Source: JANLUX01 sp031363705 (GTDB taxonomy: Bacteria > Bacteroidota > Bacteroidia > AKYH767-A > OLB10). Taken from it: 11,094 nt of DNA. Position 1 is the first letter of the stretch. Every line of letters starts with the position of its first letter. The stretch is from the NCBI GenBank assembly GCA_031363705.1, contig JANLUX010000010.1:1-11094 (forward strand). The letters are read 5' to 3'. Positions 1 through 6,483 of the stretch are shown one piece after another. A program made the translations under genes and the position numbers. Below the pieces are notes generated by a model that was not told the origin of the DNA, ran no database searches, and was given only the letters and a program-made list of their open reading frames with translations.

Positions 1-1
1 T

Positions 2-286
2 GCAACTTATTTAAATCGTGAAAACTCGCAAATGGCGCTTTCTGTTTTGTGCCAGTCTAAATACAGCAAAAGCTTTACACGTAATTTACCTAAGGATATG
101 AAGGTGGCGCATAAGTATGGAACTGCAGCAACTGATAACAAATATCTGAGCGAAACAGGTATTGTTTATTATAGTGATACTCCTTATTTACTTGTGGTGA
201 TGACTAAAGGGAATGATTATAATAAGCAATCTGATCTGATAAGTAAGATATCAGATATGGTATTTGCGGATTTTACTGCTAATTGA
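2..286 (+). CDS. Class A beta-lactamase-like serine hydrolase, C-terminal part (5' end outside window)
   Basis: The frame is open from the window edge to the TGA at 284-286, giving about 94 codons of C-terminal sequence; the start and the catalytic SxxK motif lie outside the window. The visible part matches the end of the class A beta-lactamase/Beta-lactamase2 fold: a helix-rich stretch, then VAHKYGTA, then ETGIVYYSDTPYLLVVMTKG, which are the last beta strands of that fold, then a final helix. KYG (bases 113-121) sits where beta-lactamases have the KTG triad. Envelope serine hydrolases with this layout may be true beta-lactamases or peptidoglycan/D-Ala-type hydrolases, and the missing N-terminus prevents a choice. 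The gene converges with rnc across a 35-base gap in which I see no strong terminator. The ATG at 32 is an internal methionine, because homologous-looking sequence continues upstream of it. Confidence 0.75.
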   Translation, partial: ATYLNRENSQMALSVLCQSKYSKSFTRNLPKDMKVAHKYGTAATDNKYLSETGIVYYSDTPYLLVVMTKGNDYNKQSDLISKISDMVFADFTAN

Positions 287-321
287 CAGCATGCAGTTTT
301 ATCAGATAAATAAAGCAGGTA

Positions 322-1029
322 TTATAACTCTAACTGCCTGCAGGCAATTTCAGCGGCTATCTGTTCGGCTTTTTTCTTTACAAAATCAGTTCCTGTTGCC
401 ACTTCTTTATCATCAATAAGCAAACGGACTTTAATCAGTTTGCTTTTGGCATCTTCATCCACCACTTCAAATACTACCGTGTGTTTTTCCTTTTGACCCC
501 AGTTAATAATGCGGCTCTTAAAATTATTTTCAGTGGTTTCTATTGCGTGCAAATCAACATGATGACGAATGATGCGCATTACTAAAAATTTGCGTGCTGT
601 GTAATAACCTTTGTCAATGTAAATAGCACCTATCAGCGCTTCTAAAGCATCGCCATACATACTTCGGTATGACCCAGGGGTGGTATCTTTCTGTAAGAAT
701 TCGTTAATACCTATTTTAAGTGCTATGAGCTTTAGGTTTTCGCGGCTCACAAGTTTGGCGCGCATTTCGGTAAGAAAGCCTTCATCCCGGTAAGGATATT
801 TTTTAAAAAGTAATTCGGCTACTACTGCACCCAGCACAGCATCTCCAAGGTATTCGAGCCGTTCATTGCTTAGTGCTATGCCAGCTTCGTTTTCGCGACC
901 GAGGGAGCGATGACTGAATGCAAGATGATAAAGGGAGATGTTGCCCGGATAAAAACCTAAAAGATTCCTTAAAGCACTGTAAAGCTTTCTATCACGACCG
1001 AATGAGAGATGATAAAGTGTGCGGATCAC
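322..1029 (-). CDS. rnc: Ribonuclease III
   Basis: This is the double-strand-specific endoribonuclease that processes rRNA precursors and structured mRNAs in the cytoplasm. The 235-residue protein has the RNase III domain followed by a double-stranded RNA-binding domain (about 168-235). The signature ERLEYLGD is at residues 56-63 and GDALEALIG at 126-134. The metal-binding acidic residues expected from E. coli RNase III are E59, D63, D127 and E130. The C-terminal part, with GTDFVKKKAEQIAAE, is the usual end of the dsRBD. The N-terminus carries a roughly 18-residue extension before the fold, which I recall as normal in Bacteroidota. The start is GTG, six bases after the fabF stop, so the gene is almost certainly translated from the acpP-fabF transcript. 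No in-frame ATG lies near enough to be a better start. Confidence 0.95.
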   Translation of the reverse strand: MIRTLYHLSFGRDRKLYSALRNLLGFYPGNISLYHLAFSHRSLGRENEAGIALSNERLEYLGDAVLGAVVAELLFKKYPYRDEGFLTEMRAKLVSRENLKLIALKIGINEFLQKDTTPGSYRSMYGDALEALIGAIYIDKGYYTARKFLVMRIIRHHVDLHAIETTENNFKSRIINWGQKEKHTVVFEVVDEDAKSKLIKVRLLIDDKEVATGTDFVKKKAEQIAAEIACRQLEL

Positions 1030-1035
1030 CTTTTA

Positions 1036-2292
1036 TCAGGCACTATATTTCTTAAATATTGCAGAGGCATTATGACCACCAAAACCAAAAGTATTGCTAA
1101 GTGCAATGTTAACTATGCGTTTTTGTGCTTTGTTGAATGTAAGATTGATCCTGGTATCGAATGCAGGATCATCAGTAAAGTGATTGATAGTGGGAGGGAT
1201 GATATCGTTTTTTACAGCAAGTATGGTGGCTATTGATTCCACTGCACCTGCAGCACCCAGTAAATGACCGGTCATTGATTTGGTGGAGCTGATGTTCATC
1301 TTATATGCCTGCTCACCAAAAACACGTTGTATGGCTTTTATCTCCTGCGGATCGCCCACGGGAGTGCTGGTGCCATGCACATTGATATAATCAATCTGGT
1401 GAGGTAAAATGTTGGCATCCTGCAAAGCAGCCGTCATTACATTGCCGGCACCTAAACCTTCAGGATGGGGAGCTGTTAAATGATATGCATCGGCACTCAT
1501 GCCACCTCCTATAACTTCGGCATAAATGGTGGCACCTCTTCTTACTGCGTGTTCCAGTTCTTCGAGAATTAAAGCAGCTGCCCCTTCGCCCATAACAAAG
1601 CCATCACGATCAAGATCAAAAGGACGGCTTGCTGTGGCAGGATCATCGTTTCTTACTGAGAGGGCATGCATGGCATTAAAACCGCCAATGCCTATTTCGT
1701 TTACAGCAGCCTCAGAGCCTCCTGTAATAAAAACATCAGCTTTGCCCAGGCGGATGTAGTTATAGGCATCAATAATAGCATTGGTGCTGGAGGCACAGGC
1801 AGAAACGGTGGTGAAGTTAGGACCCCGAAACCCATAACGCATGGAGATATGCCCTGAGGCAATATCTGCAATCATTTTAGGGATAAAGAAGGGGTTGAAA
1901 CGCGGGGTGCCATCGCCATTGGCATAACCTACTACTTCTTCCTGAAATGTTTTGATACCACCAATACCTGAACCCCAGATAACGCCTACACGGTCAATAT
2001 TAAGGTCTTTATAATCCTGTATGCCGGAGTTTTTTACTGCCTCATCAGTGGCGGCAATGGCATATTGAGAGAAGGGATCGAGCTTGCGGGCTTCCTTACG
2101 GTCTAAGTAATTGCTTATATCAAAACCTTTGACCTCGCAGGCAAACCGGGTTTTAAATTTAGCAGCATCGAAACGCGTAATAGGTGCAGCACCGCTTACT
2201 CCATTGATTAATCCATTCCAGTACTCAGCAACGGAATTACCTAAGGGGGTAAGGGCACCTAAACCTGTAACTACAACTCTTTTAAGCTCCAT
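1036..2292 (-). CDS. fabF: 3-oxoacyl-[acyl-carrier-protein] synthase II
   Basis: This cytoplasmic condensing enzyme of type II fatty acid synthesis joins malonyl-ACP to a growing acyl-ACP with loss of CO2. The 418-residue length is standard. The catalytic Cys-His-His triad is visible: C166 in VSACASSTNAI, H306 in NVHGTSTPVGD and H343 in SMTGHLLGAAGAVE, with the conserved K338 just before it. The glycine-rich C-terminal NTFGFGGHNAS (401-410) is also typical. The start ATG lies 18 bases after the acpP stop, so the enzyme and its carrier protein are made from one message, and rnc follows six bases later. FabB is the other possible name, but the gene order after acpP and the overall sequence favour FabF. 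Confidence 0.96.
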   Translation of the reverse strand: MELKRVVVTGLGALTPLGNSVAEYWNGLINGVSGAAPITRFDAAKFKTRFACEVKGFDISNYLDRKEARKLDPFSQYAIAATDEAVKNSGIQDYKDLNIDRVGVIWGSGIGGIKTFQEEVVGYANGDGTPRFNPFFIPKMIADIASGHISMRYGFRGPNFTTVSACASSTNAIIDAYNYIRLGKADVFITGGSEAAVNEIGIGGFNAMHALSVRNDDPATASRPFDLDRDGFVMGEGAAALILEELEHAVRRGATIYAEVIGGGMSADAYHLTAPHPEGLGAGNVMTAALQDANILPHQIDYINVHGTSTPVGDPQEIKAIQRVFGEQAYKMNISSTKSMTGHLLGAAGAVESIATILAVKNDIIPPTINHFTDDPAFDTRINLTFNKAQKRIVNIALSNTFGFGGHNASAIFKKYSA

Positions 2293-2310
2293 TCAAAAGA
2301 TGGATCAGTC

Positions 2311-2547
2311 TTATTTGGCGTTGGCAGTGATGTAATCAACAGCCTGACCAACGGTGGCAATTTTTTCAGCCTGGTCATCAGGAATCGCAATGTTGAATTC
2401 CTTTTCAAATTCCATGATTAATTCAACGGTGTCTAAAGAATCAGCACCCAAATCATTGGTAAAACTGGATTCAGTAGTGATTTCGTTTTCGTCAACGCCC
2501 AACTTGTCAACGATAATAGCTTTTACGCGAGATGCGATGTCTGACAT
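2311..2547 (-). CDS. acpP: Acyl carrier protein
   Basis: This small acidic 78-residue carrier holds the growing acyl chain on a phosphopantetheine arm. The attachment site is S37 in the motif GADSLDTVEL, and the rest is the four-helix ACP fold (MSDIASRVKAIIVDKLGV for helix I, VELIMEFEKEF for helix II). It is the first gene of the acpP-fabF-rnc series. The leader between the promoter and the ATG is A-rich (in the sense direction) and shows no Shine-Dalgarno sequence, as is common in Bacteroidota. ACP must be made in large amounts, which fits the near-consensus promoter just upstream at 2578-2611. Confidence 0.97.
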   Translation of the reverse strand: MSDIASRVKAIIVDKLGVDENEITTESSFTNDLGADSLDTVELIMEFEKEFNIAIPDDQAEKIATVGQAVDYITANAK

Positions 2548-2577
2548 TTTAAGATTGTTTTTTGTTTAAACAGGCGG

Positions 2578-2611
2578 CAAATGTAAATAAAAATCAATTT
2601 TAAATTCCAAA
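2578..2611 (-). promoter_or_regulatory. Bacteroidota-type promoter for acpP-fabF-rnc
   Basis: On the minus strand TTTG (2611-2608) is followed after 22 bases by TACATTTG (2585-2578), an exact match to the TAnnTTTG -7 element known for the primary sigma factor of Bacteroidota. The spacing is close to the usual 19-21 bases. The box ends 30 bases before the acpP ATG, so the transcript would have a leader of roughly 20-25 bases. Confidence 0.65.
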
Positions 2612-2720
2612 TGGTTTTGCACCGGTGTAATAAGTGGCTAATGAGGTGATTTTAAGGGAGGGAAATAGAGAAAGTTTATTAAAGTTAATTCTATAGTTCT
2701 ATGCAGGCGGAGCTTTGAAA

Positions 2721-2740
2721 GCAGAGAATCGCAGAGAAAT
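2721..2740. repeat. Two-copy 10-base repeat (GCAGAGAnnn) in the acpP-DUF2461 gap
   Basis: GCAGAGAATC at 2721 is followed directly by GCAGAGAAAT at 2731. Such GCAGAGA-type periodic fragments recur between genes in many genomes. This one is in the 214-base gap between the DUF2461 stop and acpP. Apart from this repeat and the acpP promoter, I see nothing in the gap and no clear terminator for the DUF2461 gene. Confidence 0.4.
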
Positions 2741-2761
2741 AAAATGAAACATTCACAAAAC

Positions 2762-3427
2762 CTAACTTACTGCCCTATTGAGAAAATCAAGAAATGGTTT
2801 CATTACTTTATAAGCTGCCACACACTCTTTAATTAATGTTTTGGAGGTAACATCAATGGTTTTTATCTGGTGCGATATAATATAGCTGGTGTATTTAAAA
2901 AGTTCTACATCAGGATGTTCTTTATCTATTCCCTTTGGTGCATTCTTCAGCTTTTCTTCTTCCAGTTTGCCAAACCATTTTTTAAAATCTTTATTGCTGA
3001 TTATACTTTTAAATTCAGGGGTATGATATTCTATTTCCTGGCGGATGGATTTTAACAAGGGCGCTTCGGGTTGCCAGAAACCACCTGCAATCATATTGCC
3101 CCATTCGCCACCGGGTTCTACGTGGATATAAATTCCACATTTGCCTCCTTTTTTTCCTCCTTCTTTAATGGATGCACTCAGGTTGCTTTTATAAGGTGTT
3201 TTGTCTTTGCTAAACCGAACATCACGATAAATGCGGAACACGCAATCTTTAGCCGCTAAGCCGGCAAAGTTTTTATTCACCTTGGTAAGCTCTTTGAGTA
3301 AGGCAGCTATGAATTGTTCAAAATCATTTTTGGCAGCCTGATATCGGTTGCGATTGGTTTCAAACCATTCGCGGTTATTGTTTTTGCTTATGTCTTTTAA
3401 AAATTTAAGTGTGGATGGATGCAGCAT
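2762..3427 (-). CDS. DUF2461 family protein
   Basis: This is a 221-residue protein of the DUF2461 (TIGR02453-type) family, whose biochemical role is not established. Family hallmarks are STLKFLKDISKNNNREWF near the N-terminus (5-22), RIYRDVRFSKDKTPYK (65-80) and GGFWQPEAP (115-123). There is no signal peptide or membrane segment, so it is expected in the cytoplasm. I chose the ATG at 3427. The same frame stays open to 3643, but the extra 72 residues do not resemble the family N-terminus and the stretch runs through a GC-rich repeat fragment at 3502-3528. The gene is divergent from rsmE and lies upstream of acpP on the same strand, separated from it by 214 bases. Confidence 0.88.
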   Translation of the reverse strand: MLHPSTLKFLKDISKNNNREWFETNRNRYQAAKNDFEQFIAALLKELTKVNKNFAGLAAKDCVFRIYRDVRFSKDKTPYKSNLSASIKEGGKKGGKCGIYIHVEPGGEWGNMIAGGFWQPEAPLLKSIRQEIEYHTPEFKSIISNKDFKKWFGKLEEEKLKNAPKGIDKEHPDVELFKYTSYIISHQIKTIDVTSKTLIKECVAAYKVMKPFLDFLNRAVS

Positions 3428-3501
3428 TTTTTTAAGGCAAAGATAAATGGCGGGGTTTGTTAATGGAAGGTTATAGGTATTTAATACATTCACCCGAAGC
3501 T

Positions 3502-3528
3502 GTTCCCCTTCAGGGGTTAGGGATGAAC
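3502..3528. repeat. GC-rich hairpin fragment of the Bacteroidota intergenic repeat type
   Basis: The core CCCCTTCAGGGG (3505-3516) is followed by TTAGGG. GTTC at 3502 and GAAC at 3525 allow an alternative longer stem. The GC-rich block stands out in an AT-rich gap of 263 bases between the divergent DUF2461 and rsmE genes. It resembles the short REP-like sequences scattered between Bacteroidota genes, though the copy number in this genome cannot be seen here. Confidence 0.4.
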
Positions 3529-3690
3529 GAGCGAAATATATCTGGTAAATAAAATTTAAACTTGCACTTAATAAAAATAAAATATGTTTTGCTTTATCAT
3601 TGTTTGCAAAAACTGCCATCTCCTCAAAACAATATTCAGACAAGATTACAATGAACTATTTTTAACCCCGTTATTTCCTGAGAACAAGCC

Positions 3691-4398
3691 ATGAATATTT
3701 TTTATGCAGAAGACTTAAGCGCTGAGCGATTGGTGCTTAATAAAGAAGAAAGTAACCATGCTGTTCATGTTTTAAGACTTAGGACAGGTGAAACAATTAC
3801 CCTGGTTGACGGAAAAGGTACCATGGCAAGGGCTTTAATTACAGTAAATAACTTAAAAGCATGCGAAGTGCAGCTGGTTGAGAAGCATGAAAACTACGAA
3901 CCGCGTCCTTATTATTTACACCTGGCAATGGCTCCCACAAAAAATATTGACCGGTTTGAATGGTTTCTTGAAAAAGCAACTGAAATTGGTATTGATGAAA
4001 TTACACCGTTGCTTTGTAAACATTCAGAAAGAAAAGAAATAAAAACAGAGCGATTGGAAAAGCTGATTGTATCTGCGTGCAAGCAATCAGTTAAAGCAAT
4101 GTTCCCGGTTTTAAATCCAATGATTTCATTTCATGATTTTATTCAAAGGGAAATGGATACCATCCGCCTGATTGCACATTGCCGCGCAGGTGAAAAGCAA
4201 TCTTTAAAAAAAATATTGCAACCACGTCAGGCTGCCTTGATAATGATTGGACCTGAAGGAGATTTTGATGAAGCGGAAATCGAAGGGGCAGTTAAGGGCG
4301 GATTTATTCCGGTAAGCCTTGGTACTTCGCGCCTGCGCACTGAAACTGCCGGTGTGGTAGCTTGCCAGAGTGTAGCCTTTATTAATGAGGATTTGTAA
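3691..4398 (+). CDS. rsmE: 16S rRNA (uracil(1498)-N(3))-methyltransferase
   Basis: RsmE is a SPOUT-class methyltransferase that uses S-adenosylmethionine to methylate N3 of U1498 in helix 44 of 16S rRNA within the assembled small subunit. The 235-residue length is typical. An N-terminal PUA-like RNA-binding region (about 1-70) holds the conserved HAVHVLRLRTGE (23-34). The SPOUT domain shows EKATEIGIDEITPL (94-107), IGPEGDF (186-192) and SLGTSRLRTETAGVVAC (209-225), which form the deep trefoil knot and cofactor pocket. The gene is the first of the plus-strand series, and the DUF4159 gene begins 9 bases after its stop, which suggests co-transcription. No consensus TAnnTTTG box was found in the 263-base upstream gap. 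Confidence 0.95.
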   Translation: MNIFYAEDLSAERLVLNKEESNHAVHVLRLRTGETITLVDGKGTMARALITVNNLKACEVQLVEKHENYEPRPYYLHLAMAPTKNIDRFEWFLEKATEIGIDEITPLLCKHSERKEIKTERLEKLIVSACKQSVKAMFPVLNPMISFHDFIQREMDTIRLIAHCRAGEKQSLKKILQPRQAALIMIGPEGDFDEAEIEGAVKGGFIPVSLGTSRLRTETAGVVACQSVAFINEDL

Positions 4399-4407
4399 TT
4401 TAGCGCA

Positions 4408-5094
4408 ATGGTTACTGCGGGAAAAATGAATATATCCAAAACAATAATTATTACGCTGTGTTTGTTTTTTTTAACCTCGTTCAGCAATGCACCTGAGTAT
4501 TCGTATAAAATAGGTTTGCTTAAATATAATGGAGGAGGCGATTGGTATGCTAACCTGGAGACATCCTTAAGAAACCTGATTGAATTCTGCAATCAGAATT
4601 TAGGAACCACTATTAATCCCGAACAAGCAATTGTTGAAGTTGGAAGTCCTGAGCTGTTTAATTACCCTTTTATTCACATGACAGGTCATGGAAATGTGGT
4701 GTTCTCACCGCAGGAAGCGCAGAACCTTAGAAACTATTTGATTGCAGGAGGGTTTTTAGAGATATCAGATAATTATGGACTGGATAAGTTTCTGCGTCCG
4801 CAAATGAAAAAAGTTTTTCCTGAGCTGGATTTTGTGGAGCTGCCTTTTAATCATCCTGTGTATCATGCACGGTATGAATTCCCTAATGGATTGCCGAAGG
4901 TGCATGAACATGAGGGCAAAGCACCACAAGGGTTTGGTTTGATTTATAACGGACGCCTGGTTTGTTTTTATGATTATGAATGCGACCTTGGTGATGGGTG
5001 GGAAGATTTTGAAGTTCACAAGGACTCTCCCGAAATTCACCAGAAAGCTTTGAAGATGGGAGCCAACATAATACAATATGTTTTCAGTAATTAG
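4408..5094 (+). CDS. Secreted DUF4159 domain protein
   Basis: This 228-residue protein has a signal peptide (hydrophobic core TIIITLCLFFLTSF, about 12-25) followed by one DUF4159 domain filling the rest. Family features are IGLLKYNGGGDWYANL (35-50), HMTGHGNVVFS (90-100), GGFLEISDNYGLDKF (114-128), ELPFNHPVYH (144-153), LPKVHEHEGKAPQGFG (162-177) and YECDLGDGWED (190-200). The fold is thought to resemble a glutamine amidotransferase-like alpha/beta domain, but no catalytic function is established, and I infer only an exported or periplasmic location. The ATG at 4408 is nine bases after rsmE. The ATG at 4426 (giving MNISKT) is preceded by a purine-rich GGGAAAA and would make a more compact signal peptide, so it is a real alternative start. 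The last bases of the gene fall in register with the heptamer repeats that follow. Confidence 0.85.
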   Translation: MVTAGKMNISKTIIITLCLFFLTSFSNAPEYSYKIGLLKYNGGGDWYANLETSLRNLIEFCNQNLGTTINPEQAIVEVGSPELFNYPFIHMTGHGNVVFSPQEAQNLRNYLIAGGFLEISDNYGLDKFLRPQMKKVFPELDFVELPFNHPVYHARYEFPNGLPKVHEHEGKAPQGFGLIYNGRLVCFYDYECDLGDGWEDFEVHKDSPEIHQKALKMGANIIQYVFSN

Positions 5095-5188
5095 TTTACA
5101 GTTTGCAGTTTACAGTTTTCAGTTTTTGTGCGGAATAAAACTATAAACTGTAAACCTGGAACCATAAACTAAAAACACTAAACCATAA
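5094..5188. repeat. Two oppositely oriented 7-base-period arrays forming an imperfect hairpin
   Basis: The left array has GTTTNCA-type units starting at 5094, 5101, 5108 and 5115 and a degenerate fifth at 5122. After a short spacer the right array has seven units of the form ACnnnAA or close variants (5140, 5147, 5154, 5161, 5168, 5175, 5182), in unbroken register. The two sets are reverse complements of each other. Bases 5108-5126 pair with 5137-5155 at 17 of 19 positions around a 10-base loop. The array fills the 96-base gap before the rRNA methyltransferase gene and ends two bases before its ATG. Confidence 0.75.
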
Positions 5189-5190
5189 CA

Positions 5191-6369
5191 ATGACTGACT
5201 ATAAAATGGTTGCCACCACCATGGCGGGTTTGGAAGAAGTGCTGGCTGCTGAATTAAAAAAAACAGGAGCGCGCGAAATAGAAGCGCATAACCGTGCAGT
5301 GTCGTTTGTTGGTGACAAAGGTTTTATGTACAAAGCAAATTTTACGCTGCGTACTGCTTTGCGCATATTAAAACCACTACACACTTTTACCATTAACAAT
5401 GCAGATGATTTATATAACGAAGTGAAGAAGCTGCAGTGGGATCAATATCTTTCTATCGAAAAAACTTTTGCAATTGACTGTGTGCTTAACTCTGATCTTT
5501 TTCTTAATTCACAATTTCCATCGCTTAAAGCAAAGGATGCTATTGCAGATTATTTCAGGGAACATGCCGGTGTGCCGGGAGGTAAGCGTCCTAATGTAGA
5601 TAAAGAAAATCCGGATGTATTAATACAGCTGCATATTTTCAGGAATCAATGCACTGTGTCATTAGACAGTTCTGGAGCATCATTACATAAGCGTGGCTAC
5701 CGCATGGAAGCTGACCGTGCACCCATTAGCGAAGTGCTGGCTGCAGGACTGGTGTTGCTGAGCGGATGGGATAAAAAAAGTTCACTGGTAGATTTTATGT
5801 GTGGCTCAGGAACCATTTTAATTGAAGCTGCATTGCTGGCTGCAAATATTCCACCGGGTTATTTCCGTAATAGTTTTGGTTTTGAAACCTGGCTTGATTA
5901 TGATGAATCATTATTTAAAACCATCCGCGAAAGCGCCATTGAACGAATAAGTGAACAGGATTTCTTTTTATATGGTTGTGATATTTCAGCACTTGCTGTG
6001 GAGAAGGCACATGAAAATGCAACGGCTGCCAATGTGGATGATGTATTGAAAATTGTTAAGCGTGATTTTAAAGATATGGATCCCCCTGTACCTAACGGTA
6101 TGGTTATCATTAATCCTCCTTACGGAGAAAAAATAAAGGAGCAGCAATTAGGCGAATTGTATAAGGATATCGGTGATGTTTTAAAGAAACGGTACAAGGG
6201 TTACACTGCATGGATTATTACAAGTAATAAAGAAGCGGCAAAACAAATCGGCTTGCATGCATCACGCAGGTTTACCGTTTTTAACGGAGGTTTAGAGTGT
6301 AAGTTTATGCGGTTTGAATTATACGAGGGATCAAAAAAGCAAAGTAAAACGGATAAGAATAAATCATAA
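5191..6369 (+). CDS. THUMP-domain class I SAM-dependent RNA methyltransferase (RlmL/YcbY N-terminal type)
   Basis: This 392-residue protein is predicted to make N2-methylguanosine in 23S rRNA, as does the G2445-modifying half of E. coli RlmKL. The N-terminal ferredoxin-like/THUMP region covers about 1-160, starting with the typical MVATTMAGLEEVLAAEL. LHKRGYR (165-171) links to the Rossmann methyltransferase domain. Cofactor motif I is VDFMCGSGTILIEAAL (200-215), and the catalytic motif IV is NPPYGEK (308-314), characteristic of N-methylation of exocyclic amines. The lysine-rich tail (381-392) may bind RNA. The second methyltransferase domain (RlmK, m7G2069) of the proteobacterial fusion is absent, which I recall as usual outside Proteobacteria. 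The target guanosine is inferred, not shown. The start ATG is fixed by homology and by an in-frame TAA at 5179-5181. Confidence 0.9.
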   Translation: MTDYKMVATTMAGLEEVLAAELKKTGAREIEAHNRAVSFVGDKGFMYKANFTLRTALRILKPLHTFTINNADDLYNEVKKLQWDQYLSIEKTFAIDCVLNSDLFLNSQFPSLKAKDAIADYFREHAGVPGGKRPNVDKENPDVLIQLHIFRNQCTVSLDSSGASLHKRGYRMEADRAPISEVLAAGLVLLSGWDKKSSLVDFMCGSGTILIEAALLAANIPPGYFRNSFGFETWLDYDESLFKTIRESAIERISEQDFFLYGCDISALAVEKAHENATAANVDDVLKIVKRDFKDMDPPVPNGMVIINPPYGEKIKEQQLGELYKDIGDVLKKRYKGYTAWIITSNKEAAKQIGLHASRRFTVFNGGLECKFMRFELYEGSKKQSKTDKNKS

Positions 6370-6483
6370 TTATAAACCTGGCGCAGTGCTGGTTAAAACC
6401 AAAATTAATTGTTGATTAAATTATTGTATTGTAAAATTGGGCTATAGCTGATTGGTTATATTTAATGCCATCATTTACACTCT

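Noticed and set aside
293..336. GCAGTT/AACTGC inverted match between the converging serine hydrolase and rnc ends
   Set aside because: The stem is only about six pairs with a loop over 30 bases and no T-run; not a credible terminator.
1009..1236. Plus-strand frame across the rnc/fabF junction
   Set aside because: It is antisense to two conserved genes and shows no family features.
3438..3445. TATCTTTG on the minus strand, a match to the TAnnTTTG box, upstream of DUF2461
   Set aside because: No TTTG element lies at the right distance and the box is only 10 bases from the ATG, leaving almost no leader; chance match in AT-rich DNA is likely.
3428..3643. 72-codon N-terminal extension of the DUF2461 frame
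   Set aside because: The family N-terminus begins at the ATG at 3427; the extension has no family resemblance and includes a GC-rich intergenic repeat.
5094..5188. CRISPR-like array
   Set aside because: The units are 7 bases with no spacers, and no cas genes are present.
6390..6401. TGGTTAAAACCA palindrome after the rRNA methyltransferase gene
   Set aside because: Five pairs around two bases, no T-run, and nothing else in the 114-base gap supports a terminator or operator.
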